DNA of 64,000 nt, taken from the NCBI RefSeq assembly GCF_038595055.1, contig NZ_CP152002.1, positions 1,470,501 through 1,534,500 on the forward strand, in the 5' to 3' direction. The stretch comes from Paenibacillus sp. FSL R7-0345 (GTDB lineage Bacteria > Bacillota > Bacilli > Paenibacillales > Paenibacillaceae). The translations under genes and the position numbers were made by a program. The notes below the pieces were generated by a model. It worked only from the letters and a program-made list of their open reading frames with translations. It did not search any database and had not been told where the DNA came from. This document shows, one piece after another, positions 9,114 through 16,835 of this stretch; the first letter of the stretch is position 1, and each line of letters starts with the position of its first letter.

Positions 9114-9521
9114 ATGAGCTTTTGCTGTGGAGCGAGTATGGTTGGAACGAAGGGAACCCTTAAACATTATCGCACGCAAGTCCATAATGTTCCCCTGCTG
9201 TTTTGCCCGGTATGCCACCGGGTAGAGGTACATTACAAAGTCGAGAATGAGTATGAGATCCTTGCGGAATATGCTCATGGAGATGGCGTTACTGACGTTG
9301 ATTTTCAGGATTATGTAATGGAAGACGAGGAAGCGATCTTCGAAAATGTTATTAATATGGAGAGTGAAGATCCGCTGGCGATTATCCGCAGCCAGATCGA
9401 CATGGCACTCGACCTTCTGGCGGTAGCCAAGCAGATTGGCGACAGCAAATGGGAGCGGGAGCTTAAGAAGCGTCTGGCCGTGATGAGCCAGCGTCGTCAC
9501 CGCCTGCAGCAGAAGGCCTGA
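9114..9521 (+). CDS. Small protein with zinc-ribbon N-terminus, unknown function
   Basis: A 135-residue soluble protein. Cys pairs at the start (FCCGA) and at about 31-34 (FCPVC) resemble the treble-clef zinc ribbon of YgiT/MqsA-like proteins. An acidic middle part and a helical, very basic C-terminal third (KWERELKKRLAVMSQRRHRL) follow. The start is preceded by AAGGAGG. It is flanked by terminators, so it is probably monocistronic. No toxin partner is adjacent, so an antitoxin role is not supported. Confidence 0.75.
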   Translation: MSFCCGASMVGTKGTLKHYRTQVHNVPLLFCPVCHRVEVHYKVENEYEILAEYAHGDGVTDVDFQDYVMEDEEAIFENVINMESEDPLAIIRSQIDMALDLLAVAKQIGDSKWERELKKRLAVMSQRRHRLQQKA

Positions 9522-9608
9522 CAACAGCTTCAGCCGGCTGTAATTCTTACGCTGGCCTATAACATTACTCTAATGGTTTTGGCCGGAGATGGCTTTATAG
9601 CAACAGGG

Positions 9609-9634
9609 GCCTCCGCATCAGCGGAGGCTTTTTT
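9609..9634 (+). terminator. Terminator
   Basis: GCCTCCGC, ATCA loop, GCGGAGGC, then six T. Confidence 0.92.
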
Positions 9635-9918
9635 CTGCGTGAATTTATATTAAAAACCGGGTTTTTCACTGTATTACGATATTCACGGTAAAATTAGTAT
9701 GCCTTAAGAATCATTTTAACAAGTTTTTTGCCATTCGACAGTTTCTCTGATTGCGTTGTCTTCTTCTCTTGGATATGATTGGAATATAGTTGAAACGGTT
9801 GGATAATATAATACGATTTCCGAATGTTCTGGCGGCTTCGTCATATACTCATTTACATAGTAATTTGATGTCGCTTTAGCGTCTAAGCCAAATGCAGTAA
9901 AAGGGGGAACTTCGTATC
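9635..9918. other. Intergenic region before the histidine kinase gene
   Basis: An AT-rich stretch. It contains AAAAACCGGGTTTTT (9651-9665) and one TGTCGAA heptamer on the minus strand (9734-9740) that matches the short Spo0A box. Such a heptamer is expected by chance. No convincing promoter was identified. Confidence 0.3.
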
Positions 9919-11019
9919 GTGATAAGCCAATTTCAGGAAAGCCTGCTCCTGCCAAGCACGTTTCAATCCGTGATATTGAACAATTCATACGAGGATGTGC
10001 TGGAGCACATTGACAGCGGAATTATGCTTTTTGATGAAGAGGGAGTCCTAACTTTTGTAAATAAACAGATGTACGGCATACTTGAATTGCCCCGCCATTC
10101 CCTGCTGGGCTACACTATGGCTCATCTGCTGGCGAATATTCAGCTGAACCGTTTTAAGAAGAAGCAGGTGCTGCGCGGATACCGTGAAATGGTTCGAAAG
10201 GGTAAGCCGAATTATGAATTTATAGATGAATATGGCCGCTACTGGCGGGTATCAATGCATAGTGGTGAACAGATGAAGGGCAGCTACCTGTTCACGTTTA
10301 AGGAAATATCGGATTACAAGCTGATCGAGCAGACAGCTTACCAGAATGACAGCCTGGCTATGCTTGGCAAGTTGTCAGCTTCTATTGCCCATGAAATCCG
10401 GAATCCGCTGACGGCAATCCGCGGGTTCATCCAGCTTCTGCATCCCCATCTGCATCAACTGGGCAAAGAAGAATATGCCAAGATCATACTGGCTGAAATT
10501 GACCGGGCCAATGACATTATTCATGAGTTCCTGACTTCATCGAAGCCTTCTGCTCCCCAGGTCACCATGATTCCTGTATCTGCACTTCTTAAAGAGGTTG
10601 TTTTACTGACAGAGAGCGAGGCCTTAATGAAGGGCTGCCAGATTAATCTCCATCCGTTTCAGGGAGACATGATCATCTCCGGAGATGTGAAGCAAATGAA
10701 ACAGGTAATGCTGAATATGATAAAAAATGCAATGGAAGCGATTACAGAACGCGCAGATGATTATGTAGGCAGGATTGAGGTCGGGGCCCGCAGAGAAGGT
10801 GCAGAGGTCCGCATCTTTATCTCTGATAACGGCAAAGGCATGGATACATGCACGCTTGACCGATTGTTTAACCCGTTCTTTACTACTAAAGAGAATGGGA
10901 CGGGGCTTGGGCTGTCCGTCAGTGACCGGATTATCAAGAATCATGGGGGCTGCATTTCGGTCAGCAGCAGAATTAATGAAGGAACACGTATTGTCATCTC
11001 CCTCCCACTAATGCAGTAA
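9919..11019 (+). CDS. Cytosolic PAS-domain sensor histidine kinase (sporulation-kinase type)
   Basis: A 366-residue soluble kinase. A PAS domain occupies about 25-135 (HIDSGIMLFDEEG start). The dimerisation/phosphoacceptor domain follows, with His158 in SIAHEIRNPL. The ATPase domain has an N box (NMIKNAMEAI), G1 (DNGKGM), F box (PFFTTKENG) and G2 (GTGLGLSV). No membrane segment and no adjacent response regulator are present. That pattern matches orphan KinA/KinC/KinE-like kinases feeding the Spo0 phosphorelay; this target is inferred. The start is GTG 9919, about eleven bases after AAGGGGG, which is rather long spacing. Confidence 0.88.
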   Translation: MISQFQESLLLPSTFQSVILNNSYEDVLEHIDSGIMLFDEEGVLTFVNKQMYGILELPRHSLLGYTMAHLLANIQLNRFKKKQVLRGYREMVRKGKPNYEFIDEYGRYWRVSMHSGEQMKGSYLFTFKEISDYKLIEQTAYQNDSLAMLGKLSASIAHEIRNPLTAIRGFIQLLHPHLHQLGKEEYAKIILAEIDRANDIIHEFLTSSKPSAPQVTMIPVSALLKEVVLLTESEALMKGCQINLHPFQGDMIISGDVKQMKQVMLNMIKNAMEAITERADDYVGRIEVGARREGAEVRIFISDNGKGMDTCTLDRLFNPFFTTKENGTGLGLSVSDRIIKNHGGCISVSSRINEGTRIVISLPLMQ

Positions 11020-11163
11020 CGCGGGCTGTTATCTGGAATAGCCATGCATTATAATATAATGAACCTAAAGAGGCTGATTTCTGTATGCACGGCTGGTGCG
11101 GGAAGTCAGCCTTATCTGCGTGAACAGGGTTCACAGATTTCAAGAGCAGCTGGAGGAGATGCA

Positions 11164-12657
11164 ATGAATATTGAATGGAATAACGGGGCTTCCTCTGCTG
11201 AAGCAGCGGGTGATGCTTTATGCATTATTATATCTGAGACTGAACTGGATAACGGAAGCCTTGCGGCAGAATGGAAAGCGGGCATAGAGCATGCGGCCAA
11301 AGCCGGACTTTTTGCGGGTAAGCTGAATCAGACCTATATCCTTCCTTTGGGAGAACAAGCACCATACCCTGCGCTCATACTGGCAGGCAGCGGAAAGGAA
11401 GCCCCGGTTGCCTGTGAGCTGAGAGTGCTAGCTGCACATATATCCCGGGCTGCTGCCCGGATGAAGGCGGAGGTGCTTGGCATTCAGTTGCCCGAATCCC
11501 TGCTGTCTCAAGGGGCATTAGCGGCACAGGCACTCGCAGAAGGATTGGTGCTGGGAGTATACCGCAGGAAGCATTATAAACAGGAACAGACTCCCTATAA
11601 GGGACCTGCTTCGGTAAACCTGTTTCCGCAATCCTCCGTGGAAGCTGGAGTGGAACTAAGCATGCGTTCAGGAATACAGCGGGGATTAGCATTTGCAGAC
11701 GCAACCCATCTGGCCCGTGACCTGACCAATCTTCCAGGGAATCTTCTGACTCCGTCCGGGCTTGCAGCGGCAGCCATTGAGGTAGCTGAGCGGCATGGAC
11801 TTCCGGCAGAGGTGCTGGATGAACGGGAGATTGAGCAGAAGGGCATGGGCGGCCTGCTCGCTGTAGGCAAGGGCAGTGTACATCCGCCGCGGATGATTGT
11901 CATCCGTTACCAGGGAACCGGAGAGTGGAGCAATGTTACAGGGATAATAGGTAAGGGAATAACCTTTGACACCGGGGGCATTTCACTCAAAAGAGCCCCG
12001 GGCATGGAAGATATGATCAGTGATATGGGGGGGGCAGCGGCTGTACTCGGTGTTATGGAAGCGCTGGGCAGATTACGGCCGCGGATTAATGTGGTAATGG
12101 TTATCCCTGCCGCTGAAAATATGCCTTCTGCAGGAGCCTTTAAGCCGGGTGACGTGATTACTACGCTCAGCGGCAAGACAATAGAAGTGCTGAATACCGA
12201 TGCTGAGGGCAGAGTGGTGCTTGGGGATGCCTTAACTTATGCCCGGGAATGGGGAGCAGAACGGCTCATAGACGTAGCTACGCTTACAGGAGCTGTTCTG
12301 TCTATTCTGGGGGATGTTGCTACCGGAGCGGTTACGAACGATGGACCCTTTATGCAGACCCTGCTGGAGGCCTCGGAGCGATCCGGAGAGCAGATCTGGC
12401 AGCTTCCTGCATATCCCGAGTTCCGCGAGCTGCTGAGAAGCGAAGTAGCTGATATCCGTAATGCTGCCGGCAGATTTGGCGGAGCGTCTACTGCAGGGCT
12501 GTTTATCGGTGAGTTTGCTGAAGGGCTGCCATGGATTCATCTGGATATTGCCGGCACGGCATTCCTGTCCAGAGAGCGGGGCGTTAATTCCAAAGGAGCC
12601 ACGGGAGTCATGGTCCGGACATTGCTGGAATATCTGCTGCACCTCAATATGGAATAA
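11164..12657 (+). CDS. pepA: Leucyl aminopeptidase (peptidase family M17)
   Basis: A 497-residue two-zinc aminopeptidase that removes N-terminal residues from peptides in the cytosol. The C-terminal catalytic domain shows the family signature NTDAEGRVVLGDAL and the metal/catalytic lysine segment GITFDTGGISLK. The N-terminal domain is the variable M17 type. ATG 11164 is chosen because GGAGGA lies seven bases upstream. The upstream in-frame ATG at 11044 adds about 40 residues of non-family sequence. The length fits the family. Confidence 0.92.
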   Translation: MNIEWNNGASSAEAAGDALCIIISETELDNGSLAAEWKAGIEHAAKAGLFAGKLNQTYILPLGEQAPYPALILAGSGKEAPVACELRVLAAHISRAAARMKAEVLGIQLPESLLSQGALAAQALAEGLVLGVYRRKHYKQEQTPYKGPASVNLFPQSSVEAGVELSMRSGIQRGLAFADATHLARDLTNLPGNLLTPSGLAAAAIEVAERHGLPAEVLDEREIEQKGMGGLLAVGKGSVHPPRMIVIRYQGTGEWSNVTGIIGKGITFDTGGISLKRAPGMEDMISDMGGAAAVLGVMEALGRLRPRINVVMVIPAAENMPSAGAFKPGDVITTLSGKTIEVLNTDAEGRVVLGDALTYAREWGAERLIDVATLTGAVLSILGDVATGAVTNDGPFMQTLLEASERSGEQIWQLPAYPEFRELLRSEVADIRNAAGRFGGASTAGLFIGEFAEGLPWIHLDIAGTAFLSRERGVNSKGATGVMVRTLLEYLLHLNME

Positions 12658-12661
12658 CAAA

Positions 12662-12694
12662 AGCCGTAAAGACCGGAACCCGGACTTTACGGCT
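12662..12694 (-). terminator. Terminator, mainly for the minus-strand small gene
   Basis: AGCCGTAAAG pairs with CTTTACGGCT. The T-rich tail (TTTTGTT) is on the minus strand. On the plus strand the hairpin after pepA is followed by CATTAG rather than T. Confidence 0.75.
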
Positions 12695-12744
12695 CATTAG
12701 CATGAACTGTGACTGGCAGCTTCTTAAGTGCGGTCTGTAGCAGT

Positions 12745-12882
12745 TCAGCCGTTGCGTTTAGTCTTAACCTGATTGGTGAAGGACTGGATGCCATTCATTA
12801 ATTTATCGCGGGTGTCTTTGTTTCTAAGCAAATATACTGCTCCCAGTGCTGCGGTAGTAAATAACGTTTTTTTCGTATTCAT
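12745..12882 (-). CDS. 45-residue hypothetical protein
   Basis: A short gene, MNTKKTLFTTAALGAVYLL and onward, with a hydrophobic N-terminal segment (about 6-19) and a charged amphipathic remainder ending KTKRNG. It has a strong AAGGAGG site six bases before the ATG and a terminator beyond its stop, so it is probably expressed. It sits downstream of the feo genes on the same strand, more than 100 bases away. It resembles short YtxH-like or spore-associated membrane peptides, but no function can be assigned. Confidence 0.65.
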   Translation of the reverse strand: MNTKKTLFTTAALGAVYLLRNKDTRDKLMNGIQSFTNQVKTKRNG

Positions 12883-12992
12883 AGTTATTCCTCCTTAGGT
12901 AGTGGTCTAGCTGCAATTGCTTATAACAAACATACCCCGATGCCAGGGAGTTTAAACCTGATGTATGAAGTTGGAAGCACCAGAATGCCGGT

Positions 12993-13175
12993 TTACAGCT
13001 TGCTGTCAGCCGCCCCTGAGCGGCAGGAGAGCGGAGAATCCATTGAGGCTGCCGCGCAGCTCTTGCTCTTGTCGCAGCCGGCACAAGCCCCCTGCTTGCC
13101 TTTCTGCACATGACGATAGATCATCCAGCCCGAATAGCCGAATACGGCCGCTACAATCACGATATTGACAATCAT
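12993..13175 (-). CDS. FeoB-associated Cys-rich membrane protein
   Basis: A 60-residue protein with one N-terminal membrane helix (IVNIVIVAAVFGYSGWMIY). The tail is short and cysteine-rich: CAGCDKSKSC, then one further Cys. It lies 38 bases downstream of feoB on the same strand. Small proteins of this build follow feoB in many Firmicutes and are annotated as FeoB-associated. They are thought to assist ferrous iron transport, perhaps like FeoC, but the mechanism is unproven. Confidence 0.85.
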   Translation of the reverse strand: MIVNIVIVAAVFGYSGWMIYRHVQKGKQGACAGCDKSKSCAAASMDSPLSCRSGAADSKL

Positions 13176-13213
13176 TAGTTATTCCCCGCTTTCTTCATGA
13201 ACATTCCCGGATC

Positions 13214-15226
13214 TTATGACCATCCCAACAACCGTCCGCCTTGAAAAATAATAAGCGATACCAGGTACGCCAGCGCCAGCGAATAGCCCATAGAGAAGAA
13301 AGTCCACTTCCAGGACGCTGTCTCTTTCTTGATTACGCCTACAGTAGCCAGGCAAGGAATATAGAGCAGGATGAAGGCCATGAAGCTGACGGAGCTCAGC
13401 GGTGTAAACACCTGGGCAATCTGATTTTCCAGCCCGGCGTTATCCGGGGTGTGGTAAATGATATTCATCGTGGATACAACGACTTCTTTGGCCAAGAAGC
13501 CGGGAACCAGCGTAGATCCGGCTTGCCAGGTTCCGAAGCCCAGCGGCTGCAGCAGCGGCGCAATCAATCCGCCGAACTTGGCCAGAAAGCTTTGATCCAT
13601 ATCCACATTAAAGCCGGTTGGGCCGGCATAGGACATCAGCCAGATGATAACGGAACCAGCCAGAATGATGGTTCCCGCTTTGCGCAGGAACCCCTTGCCT
13701 TTCTCCCAGGTACTGCGGCCAAGTGTCTTTAGCTGCGGCATGCGGTAAGGAGGCAGTTCAATGATAAAGACGGAAGATTCATTTTTGAACAGATGCTTGG
13801 AGAACAGCTTGCACAAAATCAGTGCAAAGACAACGCCCATGACATACATCGCCAGGACTGCTGTGGCTTGCCGGGCCGGAAAGAATACGGCGGCGAACAG
13901 CAGGTACACCGGCAGCCGGGCAGAGCAGGACATCAGCGGCATCAGCAGTGTTGTCAGCATCCGGTCCTTAGGCTGTTCAATGCTGCGTGCAGCCATAATA
14001 GCCGGAACGTTGCAGCCAAAGCCGATAATAAAAGGAATAAAAGCTTTGCCGTTCAGCCCCATCCGTTCCATGGTACTGTCCATCAGCAGACAGACGCGGG
14101 CCATGTAACCTGAATCCTCCAGGAAGGAAATCATCAGGAACAGGACGAAAATCTGCGGAACGAAGACGAGTACGCCGCCGACACCGCCAATAATGCCGTC
14201 GACAATCAGTGCATGGGTAAACTCTGAAGCCCCGATGCTCTGCAGCAGAGAATTGGCACCGTCACTGAGCGGGCCGGAGATAAATCCGTCAAGGATGTCG
14301 GACAAGGGCCCGCCGATCCAGTCAAAGGTGGCTTTAAACATGGCATACATAAAAATAAGGAATAAGGGGAGTCCCCAAAAACGGTGAGTCAGGATCGAAT
14401 CCAGTCGTTCCGTCAGATTATGCGGCTTCTGGGCGGTTGTATCCATGGCCTCAAGACATAAGGAATGGATATATTCCTGCCGGGTCGAACGAATCCATTG
14501 CGGCAGCGTTAAGGCCAGCTTTCTTGTCTGCAGCTCCTTCTGCACCGTATCGCAGATTTCGAGCAGACGGCTGGTGTCAAAGCGCTCACGCAGCAGCGCT
14601 AGGACTACCGGATTCTGCTCCATAAGCTGAAGGGCGATCCAGCGGTGATTGGGCAGCCCGGCGGTCTGCTGCAGATCATGCTCAATAGCCCGGATCGCCT
14701 GTTCTACCCGTTCACCATAATCAAGCAGGAAGGTTACCGGCGGAATGCTGGAGGTTTCCTTGAGGACAGTAAGCACCTGGCCGCTGCCTTTGCCGGTTCT
14801 GGCAACGAGCGGCAGCACGGTAAGACCGAGCCTTTTCTGCAGAATATCAGGGCTGACCTGAATACCGCGTGACTTTGCAACATCAATCATATTAAGACAC
14901 AACACGGTAGGTTTTCCGTATTCCAGCAGCTGAAGGGTGAGCAGCAGATTACGCTCCAGCTGTGAAGCATCAACAATGTTAATCAGTGCTTCCGGTGATT
15001 CTTCGATTAAATACTGTGCGGCTACGCCTTCATCCCGGGAGAGCGGATGCAGGGAGTAGATCCCCGGTAAATCAATCAGCTTGCCCGCACCGTTCTTCAG
15101 GCTGCCGACTTTTTTCTCTACAGTTACACCTGCCCAGTTCCCGACATATTCGTAGGAAGAGGTCAGCGTGTTAAACAGCGAGGTTTTCCCGGTGTTAGGG
15201 TTACCTACAAGGGCGATTGAGCTCAT
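13214..15226 (-). CDS. feoB: Ferrous iron transport protein B
   Basis: A 670-residue membrane transporter with an N-terminal G-protein domain. G1 is GNPNTGKTSLF (about 7-17), G3 is DLPG and the G4-like segment is NMIDVAK. A helical spacer and the membrane domain with two Gate motifs follow (core GFGCNVPAIMAAR and the later GFLAKEVVVSTM). It imports Fe(II) across the plasma membrane. Its start overlaps the feoA stop by four bases, so translation is probably coupled. A Fur box upstream of feoA implies iron repression. Confidence 0.96.
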   Translation of the reverse strand: MSSIALVGNPNTGKTSLFNTLTSSYEYVGNWAGVTVEKKVGSLKNGAGKLIDLPGIYSLHPLSRDEGVAAQYLIEESPEALINIVDASQLERNLLLTLQLLEYGKPTVLCLNMIDVAKSRGIQVSPDILQKRLGLTVLPLVARTGKGSGQVLTVLKETSSIPPVTFLLDYGERVEQAIRAIEHDLQQTAGLPNHRWIALQLMEQNPVVLALLRERFDTSRLLEICDTVQKELQTRKLALTLPQWIRSTRQEYIHSLCLEAMDTTAQKPHNLTERLDSILTHRFWGLPLFLIFMYAMFKATFDWIGGPLSDILDGFISGPLSDGANSLLQSIGASEFTHALIVDGIIGGVGGVLVFVPQIFVLFLMISFLEDSGYMARVCLLMDSTMERMGLNGKAFIPFIIGFGCNVPAIMAARSIEQPKDRMLTTLLMPLMSCSARLPVYLLFAAVFFPARQATAVLAMYVMGVVFALILCKLFSKHLFKNESSVFIIELPPYRMPQLKTLGRSTWEKGKGFLRKAGTIILAGSVIIWLMSYAGPTGFNVDMDQSFLAKFGGLIAPLLQPLGFGTWQAGSTLVPGFLAKEVVVSTMNIIYHTPDNAGLENQIAQVFTPLSSVSFMAFILLYIPCLATVGVIKKETASWKWTFFSMGYSLALAYLVSLIIFQGGRLLGWS

Positions 15227-15465
15227 GAAACATTCACCTCAATCATGGAAGCTTCCTTCCGGCGAATCGCAAGCAGCTGTCCGTTGCACTCCAGTGTGAT
15301 GGGACCCATGAAGGGGCCTTTGCCTTTCAGCCGGATCACAACACCCTCAGACACCCCAAGATCGGCAAGCCGTCTCCGCAGAATAGGATTCATACCTTCA
15401 ATTCTATAAATGGAACCTGCTGAGCCCGGTTGTAAGCGCAGTAAAGAGCAAGATGTAGAGGCCAT
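15223..15465 (-). CDS. feoA: Ferrous iron transport protein A
   Basis: An 80-residue SH3-like protein with the family pattern GSIYRIEGMNPILRRRLADLG and a C-terminal ECNGQLLAIRRKEA strand. It is the small cytosolic partner of FeoB and first gene of the operon. The ribosome site is a G-rich run on the minus strand about eight bases before ATG. Confidence 0.93.
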   Translation of the reverse strand: MASTSCSLLRLQPGSAGSIYRIEGMNPILRRRLADLGVSEGVVIRLKGKGPFMGPITLECNGQLLAIRRKEASMIEVNVS

Positions 15466-15489
15466 TTAATAATCCCCCCCAAAAGAGAC

Positions 15490-15504
15490 TGATAATCAAT
15501 CTCA
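15490..15504. promoter_or_regulatory. Fur box upstream of feoA
   Basis: TGATAATCAATCTCA matches 12 of 14 defined positions of the Fur consensus TGATAATNATTATCA. It lies 25 bases upstream of the feoA start, where it could block initiation. Confidence 0.7.
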
Positions 15505-15707
15505 TTAATTTCTTGTAATGTAGCATTTTGGCCGGGAATTGTCCGTGATTTTAATCATGGCTGCCCTGCAGCGAAAACAGATATGGAAGATAAGAGAATT
15601 AAACTTTACATTTTATTCTTCATTAAAGTATGATTGTACGATAATGATTGCATAGTAAGCTTATGCAGACGGCATTAATGAAGGATACGCTGAAGGGAGA
15701 ACAAATT

Positions 15708-16667
15708 GTGAAGAATAATCAGAGTAAAATTGTCGATTGTACCATCCGTGACGGAGGCCTCGTTAATAATTGGGATTTCAGCATTGAGTTTGTACAGAAA
15801 TTGTATGCCGGTCTGAACGAAGCCGGTGTTGAATATATGGAAATCGGCTATAAAAATTCCCCTAAACTGCTTAAGGGAGCGGAAAATGCCGGTCCATGGC
15901 GGTTTCTGAATGATGATTTTCTGCGCAAGGTTATTCCCCAGAAGGGCAACACCAAGCTGTCCGCGCTGGTTGATATCGGCCGGGTAGACGAGAATGATAT
16001 CCTGCCGCGCAGTGAGAGCATGCTGGATCTGATCCGTGTAGCCTGCTACAGCAAGGATGTAGATAAGGCGCTGCAGCTGGTACAGATTTTCCATGACCGC
16101 GGATATGAAACCACCATTAATATTATGGCATTGTCTAACGTAATGGAGAATGAGCTGCTGGAAGCCTTTGATATGATCCGCGACAGTGTAGTAGACGTTG
16201 TATATATTGTAGATTCTTATGGCAGCCTTGATCACAACGATATTAAATACCTGGTGGACAAGTTCAAAACCCACCTTCCGAACAAACGCCTTGGCGTTCA
16301 CACCCATAACAATCTGCAGCTGGCTTTCTCCAATACTCTTATTGCTGCTGAGCTCGGAGTAGAACTGCTGGATGCCTCCTGCTACGGAATGGGCCGTGCA
16401 GCTGGCAACTGTCCAACTGAGCTGCTGGTGACCCATCTGAAGAACACTAAATATACGCTGCGCCCGGTGCTTGATATTATTGAACAGCTGATGATTCCGC
16501 TCCGTGAAAAAGAAGAGTGGGGATATATCATCCCGTACATGATTACCGGTACGCTGGACGAGCATCCGCGCTCGGCAATGGCGCTTCGTGCATCTGAAGA
16601 CAAGGATAAATCGGTTGATTTTTATGACAAGCTGACAACACCTGAGGTTACCTTCGGGGATAAATAG
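15708..16667 (+). CDS. HMGL-like (DRE-TIM) aldolase-domain protein
   Basis: A 319-residue TIM-barrel protein of the pyruvate carboxylase/HMG-CoA lyase-like superfamily. It has the metal- and substrate-binding start DCTIRDGGLVNNW and the conserved HTHNNLQLAFSN histidines. GMGRAAGNCPTELL lies near the end of the barrel. It resembles 4-hydroxy-2-oxovalerate aldolases and is often annotated only as aldolase catalytic domain-containing. The start is GTG 15708, eight bases after AAGGGAG. The frame is open further upstream but without a matching site. It is monocistronic and its substrate is unknown. Confidence 0.85.
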   Translation: MKNNQSKIVDCTIRDGGLVNNWDFSIEFVQKLYAGLNEAGVEYMEIGYKNSPKLLKGAENAGPWRFLNDDFLRKVIPQKGNTKLSALVDIGRVDENDILPRSESMLDLIRVACYSKDVDKALQLVQIFHDRGYETTINIMALSNVMENELLEAFDMIRDSVVDVVYIVDSYGSLDHNDIKYLVDKFKTHLPNKRLGVHTHNNLQLAFSNTLIAAELGVELLDASCYGMGRAAGNCPTELLVTHLKNTKYTLRPVLDIIEQLMIPLREKEEWGYIIPYMITGTLDEHPRSAMALRASEDKDKSVDFYDKLTTPEVTFGDK

Positions 16668-16682
16668 CTACTATCAGGGCAG

Positions 16683-16717
16683 AAGCACTGACCTCTATTC
16701 AGAGGCAGTGCTTTTTT
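16683..16717 (+). terminator. Terminator
   Basis: AAGCACTGACCTCT, ATTC loop, AGAGGCAGTGCTT, then a T run. Confidence 0.92.
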
Positions 16718-16835
16718 CTTTTAGATTGTATAGCAGGAATGTAACTTTACGGGACTGTAAAGCCGATATTTATTAAAGGACTTGAATACAGACATTCATA
16801 CTAATCATAGATATCATTTCAGACGCGAGGGACTT

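Noticed and set aside
9114-9521. MqsA-like antitoxin of a toxin-antitoxin pair
   Set aside because: Only the zinc ribbon is similar; no helix-turn-helix domain and no toxin gene adjoin it.
9734-9740. TGTCGAA heptamer (minus strand), a possible Spo0A box before a sporulation-type kinase
   Set aside because: A single short match is too frequent to carry weight; no promoter could be placed near it.
9716-9988. A 90-codon minus-strand open frame before the histidine kinase gene
   Set aside because: It overlaps the kinase start on the other strand, has no ribosome site and no recognisable domain.
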